DNA of 64,000 nucleotides, taken from Globisporangium splendens (lineage: Eukaryota > Oomycota > Peronosporomycetes > Pythiales > Pythiaceae). How positions within the stretch are numbered: position 1 is the stretch's first letter; every line of letters begins with the position of its first letter. This document shows positions 11,430-22,400 of this stretch, one piece after another. Under the pieces are notes generated by a model, which was not told the origin of the DNA, did not search any database, and saw only the letters and a program-made list of their open reading frames with translations. Where the stretch lies: assembly GCA_006386115.1 (NCBI GenBank), contig VFIW01000021.1, forward strand, positions 434,001 to 498,000. Direction: 5' to 3'. The position numbers and the translations under genes are program-made.

Positions 11430-14174
11430 CTAGAGTGAGGACGACGACGTCACCTCGTGCTCCAGCGAGTCAAACTTGGCATAGTCCACGATGACGCGGT
11501 CGCGCTCGATGCGCGCAAAGTCGGCGAAGCGCATGTCGCACGTGAAGTCGTCCCAAAAGTACATCTTGCGCGCGTACACGTTCTCAGAAAACGTCGTGTC
11601 GAGGCCCGTGAGCAGCGCGATGACGGCCACGCGCGACCTCGACAGATCGTCGATTGTCTCGAACTTGTAGAACGGCGACGTGGCGTCGATGATGTGGATC
11701 AACGTGGCCGGCAGCTTGATCGACGGCCACTCGGCGGTCACGAGCGGCACGTCGTACATTTGGCGCAGCCCCGTCTTGCGGTTCGTCAGGATCACGCCGA
11801 TGCGGAAAAAGTTCTCGTGCACGTCGCCGCTGTGGCGCGTGTTGGCGGCGCGGAACACGAGGCACCGGTGGCCGTAGATGCGGCAGAGCGCGATCTTGGA
11901 CGAGAAGTGGATGTGTGCTCGCGGCCGCGCAAACTTGGACCAGGCGATGCCCGTGATGATCGTCACGGCGATGATCCCGAGCGACGACTCGACCAGCACC
12001 CAGAAGTTGATGTACAGCGACGACGGCTTGGGGGCGATCGAGCCGTACCCGATCGTCGCCAGCGTGTGCACACTCATGAAGAACGCACGCTCAAAGCTCG
12101 TCACAGTGACGTCCGCGTAGCTCTCCATGTCATCCGATCGCAGCCAGTAGAGAAGTCCGAAGACCAGGTTGATGCCCAGGAACGCGAGCACAAACACGAA
12201 GATGATCTTGGGCCACCGTACGTACAGCGCGCTGTGGTAGAGCCGCATGAAGTCGTACGTCTTCGGGATGTTCAGCGGCGAGATCTTCAGGAAGCGCGGT
12301 GTGTCTTCGACGTCAATCGACACGCCGGACTGCCTGGACTTCGAAGGACGCGACCGCCGGTTGTACTCAATCTCGTCGTCCTCACCGCTGCCGTCGGCAT
12401 CGTCCAAATTATTCTCATCCTCCCCGTTATCATCGGACAACGTGCTGGTCTCGTCTTCGTCGCCGCTGACCACGTCGCCTGCTAGTTGACTCTGCAATTG
12501 CCGCTTTTGGGGTATTGGGATCACGAATTCTGCCATTGGACTCGGCTCCTTCTCACCACGCTCCATTGCATTCGGACCGGATGGTAGATGTCCATATCGA
12601 CCTTGTCGGACTCCTCCCTCCAAGGGAGGAAGCTCGTGTGGTATCCGCTGTGTTCCGATGGATCGTTGTAGAAGTGGTTCAAACAGCGGCTCCATGCCCA
12701 GACTGCATTTACTAGGCACGCGCCACAGTATTCGCTCGGCGTTCCCAGAGCCAACAGAGGACGACCGTCGATGCCGGAACACGTTGGGGTCTTCCATGCT
12801 CTCGACTTCATGAATCGGATTTAGGCCGCTCGCACTCTCAGCGTCAAATGCTTGCGACTCAGAAGCTCGACGAGACGATCGTCTCCAACTGCTATTGTGT
12901 CGTGGTGCTGCCGCGTTTCCCCCTCCAAATGGAGGCGGCCGAATGTATTTCGCATTGTCGATCGGTGCACGTTCGACGGAGCTGAGCTTGGAGAAATTCA
13001 TGATCACTTCAGCGTTCCGCTCGTTGAACTCGAGCAACTCTGAGAAGCGGTACCCCCATTTGAAGTCGTGCGCCGTGTAGATAAAGCGGTCGGCGACCGT
13101 GTCCTGCAGCGTCGAGTCCACACCCGACATCGCGACCTCGAGGATCATGTCGGAGCCGAGGATATCCTGCTCCGTCATCCCGAAGAACGGACTCTCTTCG
13201 TCGATCACATGGACGACGGCGATGCCCATGCGGAACGTGATGAAATTGTTCTGCAGGATCTTCAGATTGTACGAGCACAACGACTCGCTGTTCTTGCTCT
13301 TGCTGTTGGTGGTTGCAGTGGAAATGGAGTCATTGCCCGTGAATGTCGACGTCGGACCAAAGGACGACGAGCCCCCACTGGTAGTGATCGACATCGTGCT
13401 ACTGGTTTCACCCCTCATGCTTGCTCCTCGTTGGCTCGTCGCCCATGTGACGTGGTGCGGTCGATTCTGCTCGACACGCAGCAGGTTGAGCTTGAAGTTG
13501 GCCTCCATGATTACGTCGTGGGTCACGTCGCGGGACTGTGTGGCGTTCGCGACGCGTACGACGAGCGCTAGGTACTCCTTCCCGTACGGCTGCACCACGC
13601 ACACCCTGCTGAACGCGATCTTGGGGATCGGTTTGGCGAACTTGGCGAACACGAGACCCGTGATCGCCGACAGCACGAGCATCGATGCAAACGACTCGAG
13701 CGTCATCGCCAGATTGCTGCACGTTCTCTCGGGGAACACGATGCCGTAGCCGATGGTTGTGAACGTCTGGTAGCTCAGATCAAACGCCTCGAGGAACACG
13801 CGCGGCTCCTGACAGCCGTAGCACACGATGAGCGCAAAGAGAAAGATCTGACTGACAAACACCAGCAGCAGCACCATAAACAGCATCGGCCAGCGCATGT
13901 TGAGCAGCACGTAGAGGAAATCCTTGTACTGCTTGCGCGGGTTCGCGTGCGTCTCGACGTTCGGGAAGAGCGAATTAGAGGGCAACCGCACGAACTGCTG
14001 CCAGAACGAGAGCTCCTCGACGCGCGAGCCGGCGTGGAAGATCGCGCTGTGGCCACCGTGGTCCACCGTCACGCCGTGCCACATGTGCACCCACTCCTTG
14101 AGCGCCGCCGGCACCTTCTGCTCAGGCGCCGACGCCCCCGACCGCAACTTGATGCGCTTCTTGCTCGCGGGCAT
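11430..14174 (-). CDS. Tandem (double) inward-rectifier potassium channel
   Basis: A single uninterrupted exon of 914 codons encodes two Kir channels in series. Unit 1 has a first membrane helix at about residues 93-118, pore TTIGYG at 139-144, a second helix ending AKFAKP at about 177-182, and a Kir cytoplasmic domain with HVIDEESPFF near 322-331. Unit 2 repeats this with a helix at about 656-676, pore ATIGYG at 706-711, SKFARP at about 746-751, and HIIDATSPFY near 827-836. Each unit thus has M1, P-loop, M2 and the immunoglobulin-like cytoplasmic domain that binds PIP2 in animal Kir channels. A Ser/Thr/Gly-rich insertion at about 240-300 splits the first cytoplasmic domain. An acidic, Ser/Arg-rich linker of about 240 residues joins the units. 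Kir channels are tetramers of single units, so two such chains would suffice for one pore (inference). The ATG is the first in frame. Plasma-membrane location is likely but not shown. Confidence 0.92.
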   Translation of the reverse strand: MPASKKRIKLRSGASAPEQKVPAALKEWVHMWHGVTVDHGGHSAIFHAGSRVEELSFWQQFVRLPSNSLFPNVETHANPRKQYKDFLYVLLNMRWPMLFMVLLLVFVSQIFLFALIVCYGCQEPRVFLEAFDLSYQTFTTIGYGIVFPERTCSNLAMTLESFASMLVLSAITGLVFAKFAKPIPKIAFSRVCVVQPYGKEYLALVVRVANATQSRDVTHDVIMEANFKLNLLRVEQNRPHHVTWATSQRGASMRGETSSTMSITTSGGSSSFGPTSTFTGNDSISTATTNSKSKNSESLCSYNLKILQNNFITFRMGIAVVHVIDEESPFFGMTEQDILGSDMILEVAMSGVDSTLQDTVADRFIYTAHDFKWGYRFSELLEFNERNAEVIMNFSKLSSVERAPIDNAKYIRPPPFGGGNAAAPRHNSSWRRSSRRASESQAFDAESASGLNPIHEVESMEDPNVFRHRRSSSVGSGNAERILWRVPSKCSLGMEPLFEPLLQRSIGTQRIPHELPPLEGGVRQGRYGHLPSGPNAMERGEKEPSPMAEFVIPIPQKRQLQSQLAGDVVSGDEDETSTLSDDNGEDENNLDDADGSGEDDEIEYNRRSRPSKSRQSGVSIDVEDTPRFLKISPLNIPKTYDFMRLYHSALYVRWPKIIFVFVLAFLGINLVFGLLYWLRSDDMESYADVTVTSFERAFFMSVHTLATIGYGSIAPKPSSLYINFWVLVESSLGIIAVTIITGIAWSKFARPRAHIHFSSKIALCRIYGHRCLVFRAANTRHSGDVHENFFRIGVILTNRKTGLRQMYDVPLVTAEWPSIKLPATLIHIIDATSPFYKFETIDDLSRSRVAVIALLTGLDTTFSENVYARKMYFWDDFTCDMRFADFARIERDRVIVDYAKFDSLEHEVTSSSSL

Positions 14175-15062
14175 GGTCTGTCAGAACGAAGTGGGAGCTT
14201 CCACCTACAGATACGACTCTGGGAAAGCAAAGGGCAAAGCACACATCGCGGAAAAAAGATATAGTCCGATACAAATGAGTTCCCCATCTCCCACTCGCTC
14301 CGATTATTACGCGGCGGAGCCACGTCGCAATCTGGGCAAGAACCCACCTTTTATGCCGAGAGCCACTCTCCACGCGAGATTCCACCGTATGGGGCTCCAG
14401 TGTGCGGCGTCACGAGCGCGTCTTTGCTGCTGTCGATGCGTCAGGAGGATGCTGAAAGACAGAGAGAGCGAGGTGCATGCACGCGTTTCTCGTTTTGCTC
14501 ATTGCCAGCAAGTGTCTGTCTTTCCGTCCGTCCGACCGTCCGTCTGTAAATGGTGGTAAACCCCTCCCTCCTTTTCTCTCGTTCCTGCAAAAAAATGTTG
14601 TCACGTCTCAGGCATTTCGGCCAATTAGACTGGCAGATGAAGCTTTTAAACCAATGGTATGAGAGTAAATGGGGTTACAGTATGCAAGAAAGAAACCCTA
14701 CGTCAAGCGTAACCGCACCATCTGCTCTGATGCAACAAGTGATATGATTTATATCAGTACTTCTCTTATCATGGACGATTGCAAGTGAAGGTAAAGCACT
14801 TGTTTATGTTAGTATCTCAAGAGCAACCACAACATATGTGCACTCAACCAACATATATATATAGTATCAGTGTTATTCTCACAGTCCACTACCTGAGCTC
14901 GATGGTCAAACAAAGCAGTACGCTAGCAACAGCCTTATTTGTGTTAGCACCTCAAGATGCCTTTTGCTCGAGTTTTTATCCAATGAGAAGGCAGGATCGG
15001 TGCAGCGAAGGACACCAAAGCTTCCTCCACTTGCGCTTTGCATGCAACACGCACACTGCATG
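14175..15062. promoter_or_regulatory. Divergent intergenic region, tandem-Kir / HDHD2-like
   Basis: Roughly 890 nt separate two genes transcribed away from each other, so both promoters should lie here. It contains a short TA run near 14860 and pyrimidine-rich stretches near 14520-14590. No open frame in it resembles a known protein. Confidence 0.5.
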
Positions 15063-16438
15063 ATGGCCAAGATTCGCGGCGTGCTCGTCGACTTGAGCGG
15101 TGCGTCCACACTGCTTCTGCCAACGCACTCATCCGTTGCGCGTGTGTGTCCGCTTTGTGTGCATATCAGTTAAACGTGGTGTTGAACTGCTTGCAGGAAC
15201 GCTGCACATTGAGGACACGGCGATCCCTGGAAGCATTGCCGCGTTGACCAAATTGCTGCAGTAACGCGACATTGGCGTGCGCTTCGGTAGGCGTAAACGA
15301 ATTCTTTGCAGCCTGCGTCTACGCGTGCTTTCCACTTCGCATCAGACCCGCATCGTTGCTCATCTTTGTTGTGTCTATGTGTCTCGTCAAGTGACAAACA
15401 CGACCAAGAAATCGAGCAAGGATCTGGTACGAACCCATTTTGCTGCATTTGCGTATTTGAGACTTTGCATCTGTGGATTCTAATCTGTTAGCTACGCTGG
15501 ACGTGGGACAGATGCAAGAGCTGCACGGCATTGGTTTTACGGTCATAAATGCGAACCACGTGCTCACGACGGGCGGTCTTGCGCGAGCGCTGCTCGAACG
15601 CGAGAAACTGCGTCCGCTGCTGATGCTGCATCCGTCGCTGCTCGCGGAATTCGAAGGCATGGATTGCGAGAACCCCAACGCCGTGGTCATTGGTCTCGCA
15701 CCCGAGCATTTCAACTATGACACGGTACGTCACAGCGTTTTGCTGCCTTGTCCTCCATTTCTAGTGGCATGATCTTTGGATAATTTTCACTTGACGCTTC
15801 TGGCATGTAGATGAATGCTGCGTTCCGCATTTTGACCAATGGCGGCAAGTTGATCGCGCTGAACAAGGCACAGTCGTTCGCGTCAAAGGCGGGTCTGAAC
15901 ATCGGCCCAGGCGCGTTCGTGCAGGCGCTCGAGTACGCAGCAAACGTGCCGTCCACCATCATCGGGTATGTCCGCTTTATTGGCTTAAATACTCAGCCTC
16001 AGCATAGTCTTGGTTTCACACCCCATTCTTCATAGCAAACCGTGCCCCGACTTTTTCCACCAAGCGCTGAAGGACATGTGAGAGACGTTTTCCGTTACGG
16101 AGTGTTGAGAAAGATATGAACATTTATGATGTCGCTATGTGCAGGAACGTCGCGCCTGAGCACGTAGTCATGATTGGCGACGACATTCGGCAGGACGTCG
16201 GGGGTGCCATGGCGATCGGGATGCGCGCGGCGCTCGTGAAAACAGGCAGGTATCGTCCAGGCGACGAGCACAGCACAGGTAAATGCAGCAACTGAGTCTA
16301 CTCTTTTATATATTCTTTATACAAAGCTGAGTCGCTTCTTTATGTGGATGCTTATGAACAGATGTGGTGCCATCGCACGTGGCCGCGGACTTTGCAGACG
16401 CCGTGGAGTGGATCCTGCAACAGAGCAGCGCGGCCTGA
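15063..16438 (+). CDS. HDHD2: HDHD2-like HAD-family phosphatase, with an in-frame TAA in exon 2
   Basis: The protein aligns along its whole length with the HAD hydrolases HDHD2/LHPP. Motif I is GVLVDLSGT (the split Gly codon joins exons 1 and 2), motif II is [19 protein letters not shown] follows, and motif IV is [13 protein letters not shown]. Family-guided exons are 15063-15099, 15197-15286, 15392-15426, 15512-15724, 15811-15965, 16036-16077, 16145-16278 and 16362-16438. In this model codon 15262-15264 is TAA, between LLQ and RDIGVRF, where the family simply continues. The following intron would end in AAG. A canonical alternative (intron 15261-15311, CA joined to C, on to 15426) avoids the stop. 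It replaces the conserved RDIGVRF strand with about 25 unrelated residues. So the gene is either recently disrupted, read through, misassembled, or spliced to a variant. Everything downstream is intact. HAD activity toward phosphorylated metabolites is inferred from the family. Confidence 0.8.
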
Positions 16439-19401
16439 CGCGCGATTAACAAAAGTTTATACAAACTCACAGACGAGCCTCGATTCCTCATGCGCACTCG
16501 ATATGTCGATGGTGGGTTTTGGGGACCAACATGCAGCATTGCGTGCATAACCAGTATTAATAAATACGAACACCATAATTGCTGATTATGGCCGAGTGCC
16601 GCGAACCAGCCGCAGTTGCAGCACTCTTTAAGCCAACGAATCCGTGTCTCTTCCTTTTTTTTTTCTCTCTCTCCTGTATCAAGTCGCAAAACGGCGGATC
16701 CGCTCGATTTGGTTTCGTGATTCGTCAATTCAACAGACGCACGTTTTCGGTCATCCACATTTTCGCAGTGTGCAGTGCGTTTCTCGGTTGCGCCATCTCT
16801 GTTGCTAAACAAACCCGTTAGCCGATTTGCGTTTTGACTGGCTATCGTAAATCAGTTTCTCAGCATTGATTGGCCGTTTTCAAACCAGTTTGTGTCTTCG
16901 TACCGCATCCGAGAGAGCTCATCTCCTTAGGTATTGGACAAGACAAAAGATATCACAAGCAAGTAAGAAATAAAAACCTCAAAACACACATACACAGTGC
17001 TTCAGCAATACGCAGACCAACAGATCCAAATTGTGAACGAGGGGTTAATAGGATTGAACATTGAGTACTTGTCTCGTTCATTTTCGCTCTTCTGAATGTA
17101 TGGAATGGAAAAGTGCACACTTTTGAAGGATAGTCGCACCATTTCGGTCGATTCTACAGAAGAGAATGAAACGGAGGGTGTTGCAATCCTCGCTCGACTG
17201 AGTCACGATGCCACTGACGTCACAATGCGTTCGAGTGTGATTAGCAATTGGAGAAAATTTAGCATTTCCTGAGTCCAATAGCGAAAGGTATGGCGTTGTC
17301 CGTTGGGCACACTTGAGATACATCCAACACAATGAATGACTGAAGTTTAAGGATAGTTGGCTGAATATTGGACGTGACGTTGCTCACGAGCTCAAAATTA
17401 TCCAAGGTGTATGGTACTGAAAAGATGAAAGAAACTCGATAAAAAAATGGGCGATGCAAACAATGCATCCCAATAACGCCAGAAGGTAATTGAGGTTTAC
17501 ATACTTTAGTAAAGAAATGGCTCAAGAAGGGGAATGGAAGAGAATGGATATGCATTGTGAGCATGATCGACGCAGGTGTGCATCGATAAACTTAGTGAAA
17601 CATATATCGACGCAAGCAACAACATCGACGTGCGCGACAATTGGCTTTTAATGACAGTCGTGCAGTTTAAAGGGTTACATGCAACACACCGCGCGTGGAG
17701 AATAGCGTGCTCGAACCAAAATAATAAAACATGCGTGCAGCATGCTTTGTCACTCTCAAGAGTAGGCACAGCTTGTCATGTCGAACTTTGTGTGTGAAAT
17801 GCACTCTCTGAACACGCATCATCTCTTCACTGTCCTTCTCTCCTGTACAGCGATAATTTTACAGTGGCAAAGCATTGACACACAGCTGCGATTTAGGGTT
17901 AAAATACGGCACAACATCAACATGCAGCTACAATGTATAGTCTTGTGGCATCGCATGAAAATGCACTGATCCAATCATTGTCAGTGGTGAAGATCTGTGT
18001 GTGTGTGTGTGTGTGGTTCTGTAAGCTGTGGCTTGCTTGTGCGTTCGTGGCGCGAAAGAAAATGCAGCAATGCCGTGCCACAACTAGTCAAACAAAGCCA
18101 CGCGTTTGCACAGCAATCAAGTTTTTTGTTTGTTTGCGCTTTGTGTTTGTGCTGCATTTGTGTATTCGTTGATTCCGAGAGACAAGACACGGTCCTCCTT
18201 CCTGAACGAAGAGGTCCTGCCTCACACCAGAGCCTGTCCTCACGTGACTCATCCGATTATGAAGCCTCCCTCCCTCGTGCGAATGAAACCTCCGCAGCAG
18301 TCGCAGCGTCCGCTGCTGTTGTTTGTTTGTACGTGTGCGTATCCATCTAGGGCATCAACATGCGTTGGATTGTGACGGAAGCTGCCGCTGCTGTGCTGCA
18401 TGTGGCAAAAAGGTTGCAGTGTGATCGTCATATTGAAGTGTTGAACGGACGGATCTGGCTTAAAAACATATCCCAGCGCGGCGACCTGGAGTGTTGAACA
18501 GGTACGGCTTGAGAAAGTATCCAACACTCCGCGACGTGCTTGTGCAGCTCTTGCGAACTTTCAAGTTGTTCCTCCGAGTGTGTGGGTCCGAGATTTGTTC
18601 AAGTGAGCAATTGCACTCGCTAATGACGTTTGCACGTGTTGTGTTTCATTGTTAACGGTAACTCGTGAATGCACTCGCTTCCAACTGTGAGTCAGCTCGA
18701 GTTATAAAAGCAACGTGCAGAATTGTATCATCCATGCGCATCACTTTAATTATATGCAATCGCACATGCTGAGGCTCTTTTGCAATGAATTTGTCCGATT
18801 CGACTGGCATCGCTGTTGTTGTTGTGTGCAAATGAGTTTGTTGCTCTTTTTGTTGGTCAAACCATCCCCATTTTCCTTCCAACACCTCCACTCACACTTG
18901 AACAAAGTATAGGTGCAAAATCATCAAGCCAAGCGCACTCATAAAAGATCGAAGAAAAAAACCACGATCGCAACGAAACCGTCACTAGCGAATCCTCTCT
19001 TCCTTTCCCTTCTCTGCCTATAAAAAAGCACAGCGAAGGAACACACGCGGAAAACATACACAGAGAGACCCAACTCTTTGTGCAGCGTGCGCTGCACGAC
19101 TCGCACACAGCAAGAGAGCGTCGTCACCCAATACGCAATCGGCAACAAACGACAACCAGCGTCTGCCTCGACAGCAGCAACTTGCAGACTTGCAAACGCT
19201 CCAGCAAGTCTGCAACTGCGCGCATACGTTCTTTTTACAACAAGTAGATTGCACTTTGAAGGGTTGCAGCAAACAATCACTCTTGCGTTGTGCATATTAC
19301 TAGTCACGCCCGTCCGCACACATTGCTCCTCATTGCTGAATTTGCACCCGACCACGCAGATCTCCAGAGCAGCCTCAAGGATCGCGACACCGCACTTGAA
19401 G
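16439..19401. other. Gene-poor 3-kb stretch before the AGC kinase
   Basis: No convincing coding region in nearly 3 kb, the longest such stretch here. Open frames are at most about 170 codons, overlap each other and lack family motifs. It contains a (GT)n run at 17997-18014. A small inverted repeat (GGAGTGTTG near 18488 and CAACACTCC near 18522) could form a hairpin. The last few hundred bases should be the kinase promoter and 5' leader. I saw no tRNA B-box match. Confidence 0.45.
17997..18014. repeat. (GT)9 microsatellite
   Basis: A run of alternating GT in the gene-poor stretch, not adjacent to any recognised gene. Simple sequence repeat with no assigned role. Confidence 0.9.
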
Positions 19402-22400
19402 ATGCCGCTGGAGGACGAAGAAGAGAGCGACCAGCACACGCAGCAGCAGGACGAGAGCGAAGGTGACGAGACTGTTGGTCTGGCGGCCATACGGATCCAA
19501 CAGACCACTGCGGACGAAAACGACAACAACAACGCGAGCGAGAGGGCGCGTGCGACGGAGCAATTGGACTTAGCTGCACTCGGGAGGGACGGTATGACTT
19601 GTAGTAATAGCTCGCAGGTGAAGCACCGCGCGAGCACGACGATGGCCGTCGGCGTCCTGGAGCTGCTGCAGGAAGAGCTCAAGCTGGAGATTGCGCCGCG
19701 CAAGTTGCTGCGCCAGTTCAGTCTCAACATCCCGCCCAGCGGTACGTCGCAGGATTTCCGATCGGCCGTGCTCTCGCGAAACGTGCTGCAGCACGGGTCG
19801 TCCAGTGCGCTCGGCGGCGTGTTGGAGCGGTGGGAGAAGAACCACATCAAGTGGTGCCGCCACGGCTCGAGCACCTGCTCATCAAATGAGATGGAAAGGC
19901 AGGCGCCGGGGATGGAGCAACTGCTATTTGCAAGTGAGGAGCTTGTCATGCTGGCACAATCGGCGCCACAGAGTTCCTCCGTCTCCATTGAGCCGTTGCC
20001 CGAGAGAGCGCTTCCATTCGCTCGCTCGCACGAGACGTTTGAAGCGCAGTTCGGCCACGGATTCCTAGGTATTGAGTTTGTAGTGGACGAGACGCGGCAA
20101 GAGGTCGTCGTGAAGAGCGTGCAGGCACCACCAGGCGCGTGGTTGGCCAACATAATACAGTTGCCGCCAATGGCAACCATCGCGCGCGGCCTGATTGTCG
20201 ATGCGATCAATGGCGAGGAACTCGGCGGCGTGCCTCCGGAAGACATCTTCGATTTGCTGCAGTACTCGGAGCGTCCGATCACTGTGCGCTTCCGCAGATC
20301 TGGAATCTCGGCCGTTGTGTGCAAGCTTTGCGAGTGTCAAGTGGACGCGACCAAGCTAAATGAGCACACGAACTACTGCGTCATGTCGAAGCGCTTTGAG
20401 CTGGAGGCCGACCAAATTAACAACACGCTGACAAAAGTGGCGACGTCGATCAAAACGAACTTGCAGACCGACTCGCTACGCTCGTGCTTCCACCCGGAAG
20501 ACCTGCATTTTTACAACGCGCTGCAGGTCATCGCGATCCAGGTAAGTGTTGCTGTTTTTTCTGCCTGGTGCTGTTTTTGCAGTGTATACGATTGGTAAAG
20601 GTCTTTTATATATTCTTAGGCTTCTTCGTGTGACGCGACGAGCGTCGAGTCCTTTGCATTATGCTCGCGACTTGTCAAGATCCTCGACCGAATACGACGA
20701 CAGGAACCCCCAGAATCCTCGAGCTTTGCCGTCGACCGCGGACTGAAATACTGCACGCACATTCAAAACCTCATCCACGCGAAAATGAGCAAAATGCGTG
20801 CGACGCAAAAAGTCATGCTGCTGCACACCGAGGGGCTGCAGGATCGACTGCGCACGCCATTTCACCGAACCAAGTCGCTAGAGGAAATCAAAAACAACGT
20901 TGTCGCACCTCGCACGACGAAGACGCGTCGTCGACCTTCAGCGTGCCGCGTGTCGATCCGCGATTTCCAGATCGTGAAACCCATTTCGAAAGGCGCCTTT
21001 GGGAAAGTGTACTTGGCGCGGAAAAAGACAACGGGTGATCAATACGCGATCAAAGTGCTCGCCAAGGAGCATTTGCTTCGAAAGAAACAGGTAGTTGTCC
21101 AAGTGCTTGCTCTTTATTTGCTGAGCGTGGCACAGCACTTGATAAAATTGCCATTTTTATGAACTTCGCTTTGTTTTATGTGCAGCATATTGAAAATATT
21201 GAGACCGAACGTGATATTTTGGTGAATATCGAGAGTCCATTTGTTGTCAAACTGTTTTGGACATTCCAGACCAAGTACGTAAATCTGTCACGTGCGGTGA
21301 AAACGCCAAGCTTTGTCGTGTTGTTCACAACGCTTGATTAATGCTATTTTCTTGTTACTGCCGCAGACAAAATTTGTATCTCGTGATGGAATACCTTCCG
21401 GGTGGAGACTTCATGTCGTTACTCGAGTGCATTGCGCAGCTGGAAGAGCAGGTGCGGTATTGCGTTGCTGGAAGTGTGACAGACCCCGTTCTAACTCAGC
21501 TTTTTGCATCTGCATGAACATCACGTTTTATAGGTTGCGCGAGTGTATATTGCCGAAGTTGCTCTGGCATTGAACCATTTGCATTCCAAGGGATGCGTCC
21601 ATAGGTCGGCTGGAGTTGCCTACTTTGCTGCGTACTGTCCGGTGTCTGTTGTGACGCTTTATGTATTGTACGTGGTGTTGCTGTTTGCTCATTGACAGAG
21701 ATCTGAAGCCAGATAATATCCTGATATCCTCGACTGGTCATATCAAGGTAGCGCTCTCCGCGATGCCTTCATAAGTTTCTGTACATCGGCGTCATGTGTG
21801 TGTATGTCTTTTTGTGGTGATTTTCCGTAGCTCACGGACTTTGGTTTATCGGAAGAAGCCGTGAATTTGAGCGATTCCGAATCCGAGGCTCACGGTGTCG
21901 ACGAAGGCTTCTTTGGAGACGGAGACCTGTTTCTCGCAGACGGCATTCCTGCAGCTGGTAATCCAGAGAGAGAGAAAACGAGCGAGTCGCCTGAGCAATT
22001 CGGTCTCGGCGCGAACATCTCGGCTTTCTTCGATGCGTCCAAGCCTCCAAGGCGAAACTCGAAGCATAAGAAAAAGCAGGCGCACCCGCATACGTACGGT
22101 CGATGTGGCACACCTGACTACCTTAGTCCCGAGATCGTGCTCGGCGCAGAGCATGGACCACCAGTCGATTACTGGGCGCTCGGCATTATCATGTACGAAA
22201 TGCTCGTCGGATTTCCTCCTTTCAACGATGATACCGTCGAAGCGATCTTCAACAATATCTTGGAGCGGCAAATTCTGTGGCCAGATGGTGAGAAGTGTTT
22301 GTCGGACGATGCGATGGACTTGATCAGCAAGCTCTTGGAGCCTGATCCTGCGCTTCGCCTCAACTGGGAGGGCCTCACGAAGCATCGATTCTTCGACGGC

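Noticed and set aside
11457..12485. 342-codon plus-strand open frame
   Set aside because: Exact antisense of the tandem Kir coding region; Arg/Val/His-rich composition is the mirror of codon bias, with no family motif.
17055..17770. Overlapping minus-strand frames of 84-101 codons
   Set aside because: No ATG context, no splice continuity, no motif; they overlap each other in different frames.
19078..19401. 108-codon upstream extension of the kinase frame
   Set aside because: No ATG in it; the first in-frame ATG is 19402. The open frame is probably leader sequence.
18939..20324. 461-codon minus-strand open frame
   Set aside because: Antisense to exon 1 of the kinase, Ser/Cys-rich, no domain; the plus strand has PDZ and zinc motifs plus spliced continuity.
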